From NCBI GenBank assembly GCA_029938215.1, contig JAOZVJ010000003.1:1-34158 (forward strand): a stretch of DNA of 34,158 nt, given 5' to 3'. This stretch comes from Arcobacteraceae bacterium. Lineage in GTDB: Bacteria > Campylobacterota > Campylobacteria > Campylobacterales > Arcobacteraceae. Under the pieces are notes generated by a model. That model saw only the letters and a program-made list of their open reading frames with translations, made no database searches and had not been told where the DNA came from. Below are positions 20,057 to 30,012 of the stretch, piece by piece; position 1 is the stretch's first letter, and every line of letters begins with the position of its first letter. Position numbers and translations under genes: made by a program.

Positions 20057-21931
20057 TTATTGTACTATCAAAGTAGGAACTATCATAGGATATTTTCTAT
20101 ATTTTCTTATACAATGCTTTCTTACAACTTTTCTTAACTCTTCTTCAAGTGCTCTATTATTTTGCAATAATCCTTCTTTAATATGTTCTAGAAAATGATG
20201 TAGTAAATCTTCAATTTCTTTTGCCAAATAACTCTCTTGTTTAGAATCAACTAAACCAAATGAAGCAACCTTAATAGGTCCATCAATCTTTTGCTCATTT
20301 TGACAAATTTGTGCAACAATCATTACAATACCCTCATTTGCCATTGTTTGTCTATCCATAACTATAGCATTAGATATTTTTCTATTTTTTTGATTATCAA
20401 TATATGTCTTACCAGTTTTCACTGATTTTAGTTTTTTAATAGATTTTGGACTAATTTCAACTTGTTCACCATCACTTAAAATATAAACATTTCTTTCTAA
20501 TACTCCACAAGATATACCTGTTTGCGAGTGTTTTCTTACATGATTGTATTCGCCATGCACTGGTAAAAAGAATTTAGGTTTTGCAAGTCTTAAAAGAAGT
20601 TTTTGCTCTTCTTGAGCAGCATGTCCAGAAACATGAATATTATCATAATTTTGGTATGCCACTTCAGCTCCAGCTTTTTGAAGATTGTTAATAATTGCAG
20701 AAACACTAGCTTCATTTCCTGGAATTGCTTTAGCAGATAAAACAACCGTATCTTCTGGTTTAATTTTTATATGTCTATGCTCATGAATTGACATTCTAAA
20801 TAATGCACTCATAGGCTCACCTTGAGAACCTGTTGTTACTATTAAAACTTGGTTATCAGGAAATTTATTTACTTCATGAGCATCAATAAATTGATCTTTT
20901 GGATATTTTAAATAGCCTAAACTCATAGCAATATCTAAATTCTTTTCCATGCTTCTACCAATAACACAAATTTTTCTTTTAAATTCGATTGCTCTATTAA
21001 TTGCTTGAGCAACCCTGTGAAGGTTTGATGAAAATGTTGACATTAGAATTCTACCTTTTGCTTTTGCAAAAATAGCATCAAATGTAGGTCCAACAGTAAG
21101 TTCAGATTTTGTAAATCCAGCAGAATGTGAATTTGTGCTATCGCTTAAAAATGCCAATACACCTTTTTCCCCATAATGTGCAAATCTGTGTAAATCTGTA
21201 GGATAACCATCTACTGGAGTATGATCTATTTTAAAATCTCCAGTATGTAAAATAGTACCAGCTTCACAAGTAATAGCAAGAGCAGAACTGTCAATAATTG
21301 AATGCGTAATATGCATCCATTCAACATCGAACTCTCCTATTTTAATAGATTTTCTTTTTTGAACAGCTCTAAAGTAACTTCTATGCTGTTTCATTTTATG
21401 CTCATCAAACTTAGCGCCAATTGATTCTAAAGCTAAAGATGTACCATATACAGGCACTTGAATCTCTTTAAAAAAGTAAGGCATAGCACCAACATGATCT
21501 TCATGCGAATGTGTTATAACAATACCAGCAATTTTACTTCTGATTTGTCTTAGATATGTAAAATCAGGTATTAAAATATCAACACCATGCATAGAACCAT
21601 CAGGGAAACTCATACCAACATCTACGATAATGGCACATTTTTCAGTTTCTATTACCATCATATTTCCGCCAATTTCACTTAAACCACCAAGTGGAGTAAT
21701 TTTTACTTTAGCGTCTGTTTTTAAATTTAATTTATTATGAGGATTTAATCTATCTTTTTGAATTTTCTCATTTATTTCAAATGCTTTTTTTAAATCATTT
21801 GTCCAGCCATTTCCAGAAATAGGTGGCTTTCTTTTTTGTTTTACTGTTTTGCCAGCAGATTCAATTTTATTTTTTTGTTCTTCTTCTGGCTCTTTAGCAC
21901 TTGTCTGTACTTGCTGTGTGTTCTCTTCCAT
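20057..21931 (-). CDS. rnj: Ribonuclease J
   Basis: TPLGGLSEIGGNMMVIE; VITHSHEDHVGAMPYF; LHTGDFKIDHTP; HVSGHAAQEEQKLLLRLAKPKFFLPVHGEYNH; ~75-aa low-complexity N-terminal extension. Confidence 0.95.
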   Translation of the reverse strand: MEENTQQVQTSAKEPEEEQKNKIESAGKTVKQKRKPPISGNGWTNDLKKAFEINEKIQKDRLNPHNKLNLKTDAKVKITPLGGLSEIGGNMMVIETEKCAIIVDVGMSFPDGSMHGVDILIPDFTYLRQIRSKIAGIVITHSHEDHVGAMPYFFKEIQVPVYGTSLALESIGAKFDEHKMKQHRSYFRAVQKRKSIKIGEFDVEWMHITHSIIDSSALAITCEAGTILHTGDFKIDHTPVDGYPTDLHRFAHYGEKGVLAFLSDSTNSHSAGFTKSELTVGPTFDAIFAKAKGRILMSTFSSNLHRVAQAINRAIEFKRKICVIGRSMEKNLDIAMSLGYLKYPKDQFIDAHEVNKFPDNQVLIVTTGSQGEPMSALFRMSIHEHRHIKIKPEDTVVLSAKAIPGNEASVSAIINNLQKAGAEVAYQNYDNIHVSGHAAQEEQKLLLRLAKPKFFLPVHGEYNHVRKHSQTGISCGVLERNVYILSDGEQVEISPKSIKKLKSVKTGKTYIDNQKNRKISNAIVMDRQTMANEGIVMIVAQICQNEQKIDGPIKVASFGLVDSKQESYLAKEIEDLLHHFLEHIKEGLLQNNRALEEELRKVVRKHCIRKYRKYPMIVPTLIVQ

Positions 21932-22712
21932 TATTTATTCCTTTATATAGAAGGCTATACAAAGATGGTTCTAGTTCATGAGGTCTTATAGTATCGACAA
22001 GTTCAAGTTTATTAAATATTTTTTCTAGTAAAGTTTTATCAAAATTACTTGATAAGTTCTTTATTAGTTTTTTTCTTGGTTGAGAAAAACAAATTTTCAA
22101 AAATTTTTTAAAGTTTTCATCTATACTTTTATTTAAATCTTTTTTGATATAAATAATCGCAGATTCCACTTTTGGTGGAGGACTAAAACTTTCAGGCGGA
22201 ACTTTTAAAACAATTTCTGCCTTTTTTGAAACCAATTTCGTAATAACTCCTAGCGATGAAAAATCTTTATCACCACTTGATGCTACAAATTTATTTGCCA
22301 CTTCTCTTTGAACCATAACAATGATATTCTCACAATTTTCATCATCTAAGGCTTTTAATATAATATTTGTTGCTATATAGTATGGCAAGTTTGCTATTAA
22401 ATCATACTTGTCACTATATAATGATGAGACATTACTCCATCGTTCTAAAACATCCACAAGGATAATTTTTAAACGACCGTTATCAATATCTCGTATAAAC
22501 TCGGCTTGCAATATTGCATATAAATCTCTATCTACCTCATATGCTGTTACATCTTTGCACTTGACTAATTTTTTTGTCAAATCACCTAATCCAGGCCCAA
22601 TTTCAACCAAATGGTTATCATTGTTGGGCATCGATTCGATGATCTTAAATAAAACTGATTCATCTTTTAAAAAGTTTTGTCCAAACTTTTTCTTAGCTTT
22701 AATTTTAATCAT
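21894..22712 (-). CDS. rsmA: 16S rRNA dimethyladenosine transferase (track start 22757; start at 22712, MIKIKAKKKFGQNFLKD, more likely)
   Basis: KKFGQNFLKDESV; LVEIGPGLGDLTKKL; NLPYYIATNI. Confidence 0.93.
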   Translation of the reverse strand: MIKIKAKKKFGQNFLKDESVLFKIIESMPNNDNHLVEIGPGLGDLTKKLVKCKDVTAYEVDRDLYAILQAEFIRDIDNGRLKIILVDVLERWSNVSSLYSDKYDLIANLPYYIATNIILKALDDENCENIIVMVQREVANKFVASSGDKDFSSLGVITKLVSKKAEIVLKVPPESFSPPPKVESAIIYIKKDLNKSIDENFKKFLKICFSQPRKKLIKNLSSNFDKTLLEKIFNKLELVDTIRPHELEPSLYSLLYKGINNGREHTASTDKC

Positions 22713-22868
22713 ATTACTAAAGAGTCTATCGAAATTTAACTTATAATTAGGTAACATAAGAAAAATTAAAAGTGAAAAATTAAAAGTGAAAGCTATATAG
22801 CTATTTTATATAAAGTTTTTAGCGATAATTACGAGACTTTACGATAAATTTTTACTTGCTTAAGGGAT

Positions 22869-23678
22869 ATGAATATAATGAATTATTTTCAAGAAAAAAT
22901 TGCAAAGCAACCAACACAGTCTTTTTTTGCAAAAAGAATTATACCATGCCTAGATGTCGATAATGGCAGAGTTGTAAAAGGTATTAATTTTGTTGAACTT
23001 CGTGATGCAGGTGATCCTGTGGAAATTGCGAAAAGATACAACCAAGAAGGTGCCGATGAAATAACTTTTTTGGATATAGGTGCAAGTCATGAAGGTCGCG
23101 ACACTATTGTCGATGTTGTTAAAAAAGTAGCTTCTGAAGTTTTTATTCCACTTACTGTTGGCGGTGGAATACGAAAACTTGATGATATTTATAATTTACT
23201 AAATGTAGGTTGTGATAAAGTTAGTATAAATAGTAGTGCTGTAGTTCGTCCAGAATTTATAAATGAAGCTGCAAAAAGATTTGGAAGCCAGTGTATAGTC
23301 GTGGCTATTGATGTTAAAAGAGTATCAGATGGAAGCTATCATGTTTTTGTAAAAGGTGGTCGTGAAGATACAGGTTTTGACGCATTACAATGGGCAAAAG
23401 AAGTTTATGATAGAGGAGCTGGAGAAATACTTCTTACTTCTATGGACGCAGATGGCACAAAAGCAGGATTTGAGACAAATATCACAGGACAAATAAGCAA
23501 AGCTATTGATATTCCTGTAATAGCATCAGGAGGTGCAGGAACTATGGAACATATAAAAGATGCATTTCTTTGTGGTGCAGAAGCTGCGTTGGCTGCTTCT
23601 ATTTTTCATTTTAAGGAGATAGATATTATGGATTTAAAACGATATTTAGCAAAGAATAAAATTCCGGTAAGGTTATAA
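22869..23678 (+). CDS. hisF: Imidazole glycerol phosphate synthase cyclase subunit
   Basis: [55 protein letters not shown]-terminal ~19-aa extension. Confidence 0.97.
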   Translation: MNIMNYFQEKIAKQPTQSFFAKRIIPCLDVDNGRVVKGINFVELRDAGDPVEIAKRYNQEGADEITFLDIGASHEGRDTIVDVVKKVASEVFIPLTVGGGIRKLDDIYNLLNVGCDKVSINSSAVVRPEFINEAAKRFGSQCIVVAIDVKRVSDGSYHVFVKGGREDTGFDALQWAKEVYDRGAGEILLTSMDADGTKAGFETNITGQISKAIDIPVIASGGAGTMEHIKDAFLCGAEAALAASIFHFKEIDIMDLKRYLAKNKIPVRL

Positions 23679-23679
23679 A

Positions 23680-24351
23680 ATGATTAAAAAAAGCATATTA
23701 TTGATTTTGTATTTTGTACTGCCAGTTAGTTTGTTTTCGTATGAATTAAATTTCAATAAAAAATTTTCAAAAAAAGTTTCTGCTGATGTGATATCATCAT
23801 TTATAAATATAACTGTTGAAGATAAAGAAGAAGACAATATAAATGAAAAAATAGAAGTTTTTAATACATTTATAGAAGAAAATACAAATATAATTAAAAA
23901 AAATGGTAATTTTAGTTTAACACCTAAATACAAATATTATAATAAAAAACAAGAATTTGTCGGATATATTGGGAGTTTGAGATATGGTTTGGAATCTAAA
24001 GATGCTATAAGTATAAATGGATTTATAAATGAATTAATAAGTATGAAAAATAAATTTAATTCAACAAAAATTAAAGTAAATATATCAAGTGTATCTTGGA
24101 ATATTAGCCAAAAACTTTATGATGATAGCTTGGATGATTTAAGGCTTGATGCTATAACTTGGATTAAGTTTTATGCAACAAATTTATCAAAACAATGTGT
24201 TGTAAAAAAAATTGATGTTAATTATATTGGCAATAATATAATGCGTAAATCAATGGGCAGAACGCTAATGACAAATTATGCAGAGGTTGCTCCGATACAA
24301 GGAGAAAAGCAAATCTCAATAAATCCTAGATATACTTTGGAGTGCAAATAG
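23680..24351 (+). CDS. Secreted SIMPL (DUF541)-like protein
   Basis: Signal peptide; DVISSFINITVEDKEEDNINEKIEVFNTFIEEN; GYIGSLRYGLESKDAISINGFI. Confidence 0.55.
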   Translation: MIKKSILLILYFVLPVSLFSYELNFNKKFSKKVSADVISSFINITVEDKEEDNINEKIEVFNTFIEENTNIIKKNGNFSLTPKYKYYNKKQEFVGYIGSLRYGLESKDAISINGFINELISMKNKFNSTKIKVNISSVSWNISQKLYDDSLDDLRLDAITWIKFYATNLSKQCVVKKIDVNYIGNNIMRKSMGRTLMTNYAEVAPIQGEKQISINPRYTLECK

Positions 24352-24912
24352 ATGATAATTTGTGCAGGAAAAAATGAGACCTTTCCATTCGCTACACCTA
24401 TGGGAGTCGGATTGTGCGAAAGTGCTATAAACCTTACTAGGTTATGCTTATTTGATAAGCCAGATTTCTTACTTTTTATTGGAAGTGCCGGTAGCTACGG
24501 TGGATATAAAGTTTTTGATATAGTCGAAAGTTCAAGTGCGTCAAATATAGAACTATCTTTTTTAAGAGATGATAGCTATACGCCGCTTGATAATATGTTG
24601 AAATCACAAAATAAGCTAGTTGATAATGAAACAATTGTAAATAGTTCAAACTACATAACAACAAATAAAGAATTGTCTAAAGAGTTTAAACAATATGGCA
24701 TAGGAATTGAGAATATGGAGTTTTATTCTTTACTTAAAGTAGCTAAAGAATTTGATGTTGATATAGCTGGAATTTTTGTAATCACCAACTATACCGATAG
24801 AAATGCACATCAAGACTTTATGAAAAATCATAAAGAGGCAATGGACAAGTTGATTTCTTATCTTGAGGATAAAAATATAATTGTTCCTCTGCCTTCAAAG
24901 GTTCATAAATGA
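24352..24912 (+). CDS. PNP/UDP/MTAN-type nucleoside phosphorylase-like protein
   Basis: ATPMGVGLCESAINLTRL; LLFIGSAGSYGGYKVFDIVES; IGIENMEFYSLLKVA. Confidence 0.72.
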   Translation: MIICAGKNETFPFATPMGVGLCESAINLTRLCLFDKPDFLLFIGSAGSYGGYKVFDIVESSSASNIELSFLRDDSYTPLDNMLKSQNKLVDNETIVNSSNYITTNKELSKEFKQYGIGIENMEFYSLLKVAKEFDVDIAGIFVITNYTDRNAHQDFMKNHKEAMDKLISYLEDKNIIVPLPSKVHK

Positions 24913-24920
24913 ACACATCT

Positions 24921-24947
24921 AAAAAAGCAAAACAGTTTGCTTTTTTT
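24921..24947 (+). terminator. Rho-independent terminator after the nucleoside phosphorylase-like gene
   Basis: AAAAAAGCAAA-ACAG-TTTGCTTTTTT + T. Confidence 0.75.
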
Positions 24948-24949
24948 AA

Positions 24950-24973
24950 ACAATGTTCCACGTGGAACATTGT
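24950..24973. promoter_or_regulatory. parS: parS-like site 2: 24-bp perfect palindrome ACAATGTTCCACGTGGAACATTGT (core 24954-24969)
   Basis: Perfect dyad; core TGTTCCACGTGGAACA is a known proteobacterial parS form. Confidence 0.88.
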
Positions 24974-25000
24974 AAAATTAGAAAAGATAAAGGATAAGAA

Positions 25001-26083
25001 ATTAAAACAGTTTACGATTACTCATTAAAAGAGTTGCAAGATAATTTAAAACCATCTTTTAGAGCAAAACAAGTTTATAATTGGCTTTATAAAAAATATG
25101 CGACCTCTTATGAAGATATGAAAAATTTACCAAAAGATTTAAAAGAAAGTCTACAAAAAGATTTCCCTATTGAGATTTTAAAAATCATTAAGATAGAAAA
25201 AAGCGAAGATGGTAGTATAAAATATTTATTTCAATTAAACGATGGTCCTACCGTTGAAGCCGTGCTTCTTTTGATGAAAGATAAGAAAAAAGATGAAAAT
25301 GGTAATATTATAAAAAGTGAAAAATATACTTTTTGTATCTCTACACAAGTAGGGTGCAAAGTAGGGTGCAGTTTTTGTCTTACTGCAAAAGGTGGTTTTA
25401 CAAGAGATTTAACAGCTGGTGAAATTGTCGCTCAAATAGTTTATCTCAAGAAAGAAAATATGATATCTGAAAACAAAAGTGTAAATATTGTTTATATGGG
25501 TATGGGAGAACCGCTTGATAATTATGACAATATGATACAAGCTATTAAAATTATCTCACAATCTGATGGACTAGATATAAATACAAGGCGACAAACGATA
25601 TCAACAAGTGGAATAAGTAGTAAGATAGAAAAATTAGGACAAGAAAATTTAGGTGTTCAACTTGCAATTTCTTTACATGCTGTTGATGATAAGTTGAGAA
25701 GCGAATTGATACCTATGAATAAAGCTTATAATATTGAGTCAATCATTCAAGCAGTTAAAAATTTTCCAATAGATGCAAGAAAAAAAGTAATGTTTGAATA
25801 TTTGGTGATAAAAGATAAAAATGATGATATTGAATCAGCGAATAAGTTAATCAAACTTTTAAGCGGAATAAATGCGAAAGTAAATCTAATATACTTTAAT
25901 CCTTATGATGGAAGTCCTTATCAAACCCCTTCAAGAAATAATATGATAAAATTTCAAAAGCAATTAGTAGATAAAGGCTTACTTTGTACAATCAGAGAAT
26001 CAAAAGGCTTAGATATAAGTGCAGCGTGTGGGCAACTAAAAGAAAAAGAGTCTTTACAAAATAAAACAAATAAAGGAAAATAG
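25001..26083 (+). CDS. rlmN: 23S rRNA (adenine2503-C2)/tRNA methyltransferase RlmN; probable ATT start at 25001 (track start TTG 25034)
   Basis: [48 protein letters not shown]; upstream frame [16 protein letters not shown] with SD 6 nt before ATT. Confidence 0.93.
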   Translation: MKTVYDYSLKELQDNLKPSFRAKQVYNWLYKKYATSYEDMKNLPKDLKESLQKDFPIEILKIIKIEKSEDGSIKYLFQLNDGPTVEAVLLLMKDKKKDENGNIIKSEKYTFCISTQVGCKVGCSFCLTAKGGFTRDLTAGEIVAQIVYLKKENMISENKSVNIVYMGMGEPLDNYDNMIQAIKIISQSDGLDINTRRQTISTSGISSKIEKLGQENLGVQLAISLHAVDDKLRSELIPMNKAYNIESIIQAVKNFPIDARKKVMFEYLVIKDKNDDIESANKLIKLLSGINAKVNLIYFNPYDGSPYQTPSRNNMIKFQKQLVDKGLLCTIRESKGLDISAACGQLKEKESLQNKTNKGK

Positions 26084-26086
26084 AAA

Positions 26087-27490
26087 ATGGCAATAACAAG
26101 ATTTGCACCAAGTCCTACTGGATATTTACATATAGGCGGGTTGAGAACGGCTTTATATAGTTATCTTTGGGCAAAAAAAACAAATGGCGAATTCAAATTA
26201 AGAATCGAAGATACAGATCTGCAACGGAATAGTGAAGATGCGGTAAAGGCAATAATTGAGGCCTTTGATTGGGTTGGTATGGATAGCGATTGTGAAGTTG
26301 AATACCAATCAAAGAGAACTGATATTTATGCAAAATATATTGACCAACTTTTGGAAGAGGGCAAAGCTTATAAATGTTATATGAGTCGTGAAGAACTTGA
26401 TGCATTGAGAGCCGAACAAGAAGCAAATAAGCAAAATCCAAGATATGATGGAAGATATAGGGATTTTGATGGAACTCCACCTGATGGAATTGAGCCAGTT
26501 ATTAGAATAAAAGCACCATTAGATGGAACTATAAAATTTGAAGATGGTGTTAAGGGTTCGATGAGTTTTGAAGCTAATCAAGTTGATGATTTTGTAATAG
26601 CAAGAAGTAATGGTATGCCAACTTATAATTTTGTAGTTGCCATTGATGATGCTTTGATGGATATGACAGATGTATTAAGAGGAGATGATCATCTTACAAA
26701 TACGCCAAAACAAATAGTTGTTTATGAAGCTTTAGGATTTAAAGTTCCAAAGTTTTTTCATATTCCTATGATAAATAATCCTCAAGGTAAAAAGCTATCA
26801 AAAAGAGATGGTGCAATGGATGTTATGGAATACAAGAGATTAGGATATTTACCTGAAGCATTATTAAATTTTTTGGTTAGACTTGGATGGAGTAATGGCG
26901 ATCAAGAAATATTTAGTATGGATGAGATGTTAGAACTTTTTAATCCATCAAATATAAATAAATCTGCATCAGCTTATAATGAAGAAAAATTAAAGTGGCT
27001 AAATGGTCATTACATAAAGAATGTATCAAATGAGAGATTGTGCGAAGAATTGAAATTTTTTGGCTGTGAAATTCATGGGCATGATAAAAAAGAAATGGTT
27101 TTGGATTTATGTAAAGAGAGGGCAACAACTTTAGTAGAACTAGATGACGCCATATCAAATATTATTGACACTCCTAAGTCTTACAATCAAAAAGGTGTAA
27201 AGAAATTTATCAAAGAAGATACAATAAATATGCTTGAAAATTATACTCAAATTTTAAAAGACAATATTGATACTCTACATTTACCTATAGATGTAGAGCT
27301 TGTAACAAAACCATTTATTGAAGAAAATGGACTTAAATTTCCACAACTTTTTCAACCAATCAGAATAAGTCTAACAGGTGGAATTCAAGCACCTTCAGTT
27401 TTTGATATTGTTGCTGTTTTAGGTGCAAAAGAAAGCATTAGAAGAATTACAGTCGCTATTGATAAAAATTTTGATAAAGAGGAAGTTTAG
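26087..27490 (+). CDS. gltX: Glutamyl-tRNA synthetase
   Basis: RFAPSPTGYLHIGGLRTALYSYLWAK; LRIEDTDLQRN; KLSKRDGAM. Confidence 0.97.
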   Translation: MAITRFAPSPTGYLHIGGLRTALYSYLWAKKTNGEFKLRIEDTDLQRNSEDAVKAIIEAFDWVGMDSDCEVEYQSKRTDIYAKYIDQLLEEGKAYKCYMSREELDALRAEQEANKQNPRYDGRYRDFDGTPPDGIEPVIRIKAPLDGTIKFEDGVKGSMSFEANQVDDFVIARSNGMPTYNFVVAIDDALMDMTDVLRGDDHLTNTPKQIVVYEALGFKVPKFFHIPMINNPQGKKLSKRDGAMDVMEYKRLGYLPEALLNFLVRLGWSNGDQEIFSMDEMLELFNPSNINKSASAYNEEKLKWLNGHYIKNVSNERLCEELKFFGCEIHGHDKKEMVLDLCKERATTLVELDDAISNIIDTPKSYNQKGVKKFIKEDTINMLENYTQILKDNIDTLHLPIDVELVTKPFIEENGLKFPQLFQPIRISLTGGIQAPSVFDIVAVLGAKESIRRITVAIDKNFDKEEV

Positions 27491-27500
27491 AAGAATAGAT

Positions 27501-27526
27501 TTGAAGAGTAAAATTTTACTCTTCAA
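27501..27526. terminator. 26-bp perfect palindrome TTGAAGAGTAAAATTTTACTCTTCAA at gltX/hom convergent ends, possible bidirectional terminator
   Basis: Perfect inverted repeat; overlaps the last hom codons. Confidence 0.5.
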
Positions 27527-28778
27527 TCCTAATCATTGCAGGCATACTTAAAACCACACCAGAACTTTTAAGCTCATTTAGTGCTTCTTTTATATCCTTT
27601 TCTTTACAAGTATGTGTAGATAAAAGTAAGTTGGCTTTTGTTTCATCATAAGATTTTTGAAGCATTGTTTTTATAGAAATATCTCTTTTCCCTAAAATTG
27701 AAGCTATTTTTGCTAATACTCCGCTTTTGTCTTCAACTTGCATTCTCAAATAGTATTTAGTTTCAATATCATCTTTTGAGGCAAGTGTTAATCCATCTTC
27801 TAGTGGCATATTAAAGCCTAACATAGGTGAACCTTTGCCTTTTCTTGCAATATCAATGATATTTGCTATTACGGCACTAGCAGTTGCATCTCCGCCTGCT
27901 CCTGCTCCATAAAATAAAGTTTCTCCAACTTTATCACCAACCACACTAACGCCATTCATCACACCATCTACTTTCGCAATCATCTCTTTGTTCGGAATAA
28001 GTACACTATGAACTCTAAGCTCAACCTTGTCATTTTTCTTTTTTGCAATTCCTAATAATTTTAAAGAGTAGTTAAATTCTTTAGCAAATGCAATATCTTC
28101 ACTTGTTATATTTTCAATACCTTCTATTAAAATGTCTTCAGGTTTTGCATCAATCCCATAAGCAATACTTGCTAAAATCAAAAGTTTATGAGCTGCATCA
28201 AATCCACCAACATCAAAAGTTGGATCAGCTTCTGCATATCCTAATTCTTGTGCTTCTTTTAAAATTACATCGTAAGGGATATTTTCATTTATCATTTTAT
28301 CAAGCATATAATTACAAGTACCGTTTATAATACCTCTTATTGATTTGATATGATTTGCACTAAGACCATCTCTCAAAGCATTGATAATAGGAATACCACC
28401 AGCAACAGCTGCTTCATATTCAAATGCAGTATCACCAGCTATTTCTTGAAGTTCATATCTATGATAAGCCAAAAGTGCTTTATTTGCTGTTACAACTGGC
28501 TTGCCTTTTTCTAAAGCTTTTTTAACAACTTCATAAGCTTTTTCAACTCCACCCATAAGCTCAACAATTATATCAATGTTGTCATCATTTAGAAGTTCAT
28601 CAACATTATTGGTTAGTTTGATTTTTACATCTCTCTTTTTTGATAAATCATTTACAACTCCAGCAACTGGAACGATTTCAACTCCCGCTCGTGCCGTGAT
28701 TATGTCTTTGTTGTCTTCTAATATTTTGCACACACTTTGTCCTACAGTTCCAACTCCAACTACACCTATTCTTAACAT
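27516..28778 (-). CDS. hom: Homoserine dehydrogenase (with ACT domain)
   Basis: IGVVGVGTVGQSVCKIL; VELMGGVEKAYEVVKKALEKGKPVVTANKALLA; GIINGTCNYMLDKM. Confidence 0.96.
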   Translation of the reverse strand: MLRIGVVGVGTVGQSVCKILEDNKDIITARAGVEIVPVAGVVNDLSKKRDVKIKLTNNVDELLNDDNIDIIVELMGGVEKAYEVVKKALEKGKPVVTANKALLAYHRYELQEIAGDTAFEYEAAVAGGIPIINALRDGLSANHIKSIRGIINGTCNYMLDKMINENIPYDVILKEAQELGYAEADPTFDVGGFDAAHKLLILASIAYGIDAKPEDILIEGIENITSEDIAFAKEFNYSLKLLGIAKKKNDKVELRVHSVLIPNKEMIAKVDGVMNGVSVVGDKVGETLFYGAGAGGDATASAVIANIIDIARKGKGSPMLGFNMPLEDGLTLASKDDIETKYYLRMQVEDKSGVLAKIASILGKRDISIKTMLQKSYDETKANLLLSTHTCKEKDIKEALNELKSSGVVLSMPAMIRIEE

Positions 28779-29999
28779 TTATTTATCTCCATCTTTATAT
28801 TGTTGCAAAAACTTTTTAATATTTCTAGCGGCTTGTCTAATTCTATTGTCATTTTCAATTAATGCAATTCTTACATAATTATCACCATGCTCACCAAATC
28901 CAATACCAGGAGCGACAGCAACTTCTGCTTCTGTAAGCAATTTTTTTGAAAACTCTAACGATCCTAAATGCTGAACACATTCTGGTAATTTTGCCCATAC
29001 AAACATACTTGCTTTATTTCTTTTTATATTCCATCCAGCTCTATCAAAAGCTTCTATTAATATATCTTGCCTATGGTCATATTTATCTGTGATATCTTGA
29101 ACGCATTGTTGGTCACCATTAAGTGCAACGGTAGCCGCCACTTGAATTGGAGTAAACATACCATAATCTAGCCAAGATTTTATTTTTTGTAAAGCACCGA
29201 TTAGTTTAGTATTTCCTACAAAAAATCCAACTCTCCAGCCAGCCATATTGTATGATTTGCTTAAAGTAAAGCTTTCAACTGCAACATCTAATGCACCTTC
29301 AACTTCTAAAATAGATGGAGTTTTGTAGCCATCGAAAGTTATATCTCCATAAGCTATATCACTAATTACATAAAATCTTTCCCTCTTTGCCATAGCAACA
29401 AGTCTTACATAAAATTCAGGAGTAACTGTAGCAGTAGTTGGGTTGTGTGGAAAATTTACTACAACATATTTTGGTTTTGGTGAGCTGTTTTTAAAGACAT
29501 TTTCTAAATCTTCAAAAAATTTATCTTCATCAATATTATAATTTTCATCAAATTTTAATCCAAATTTTACAACATTTCCACCTGCAAGAATAAAAGCATA
29601 AGAATGAATCGGATAAGTTGGATCAGGAACAACAGCCACATCACCAGGATTTGTAATAGCATAAGCTAGATGCGCATACCCTTCTTTACTTCCCATGGTT
29701 GCTACACATTGAGTTTGTGGATCTAAAACAACATCATATCTTCTTTTGTACCAATCAGCGATTGCTTTTAGTAGTTTTGGTATTCCCTTTGATGTTGAAT
29801 ATCCGTGAGTTTTTGTTTTTTTAGCTGATTCTACTAATTTTTCTCTTATGTGTTCAGGCGTATCTCCATCGGGATTTCCCATAGAAAAATCAATAACATC
29901 TTTGCCGGCTCTTCTTTGCTCCATTTTTAAATCATTTACTTCTGCAAATACATATTTTGGCAATCTTTTTATTCTATCAAATTCTATTTCATCAAACAT
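28779..29999 (-). CDS. PLP-dependent class I/II aminotransferase (AlaC-like)
   Basis: DFSMGNPDGDTPEHI; VVNFPHNPTTATVTPEFY; SFTLSKSYNMAGWRVGFFVGN. Confidence 0.92.
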   Translation of the reverse strand: MFDEIEFDRIKRLPKYVFAEVNDLKMEQRRAGKDVIDFSMGNPDGDTPEHIREKLVESAKKTKTHGYSTSKGIPKLLKAIADWYKRRYDVVLDPQTQCVATMGSKEGYAHLAYAITNPGDVAVVPDPTYPIHSYAFILAGGNVVKFGLKFDENYNIDEDKFFEDLENVFKNSSPKPKYVVVNFPHNPTTATVTPEFYVRLVAMAKRERFYVISDIAYGDITFDGYKTPSILEVEGALDVAVESFTLSKSYNMAGWRVGFFVGNTKLIGALQKIKSWLDYGMFTPIQVAATVALNGDQQCVQDITDKYDHRQDILIEAFDRAGWNIKRNKASMFVWAKLPECVQHLGSLEFSKKLLTEAEVAVAPGIGFGEHGDNYVRIALIENDNRIRQAARNIKKFLQQYKDGDK

Positions 30000-30012
30000 T
30001 TTATCTCCTATT

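Noticed and set aside
26193-26480. Minus-strand 95-aa ORF inside gltX (also 26940..27158 -)
   Set aside because: Antisense shadow ORFs in a strongly conserved gene; His/Leu/Tyr-rich composition typical of spurious frames.
28088-28330. Plus-strand 80-aa ORF inside hom (also 28576..28878 and 29848..30063)
   Set aside because: Opposite strand of conserved genes; low-complexity translation, no homology recognised.
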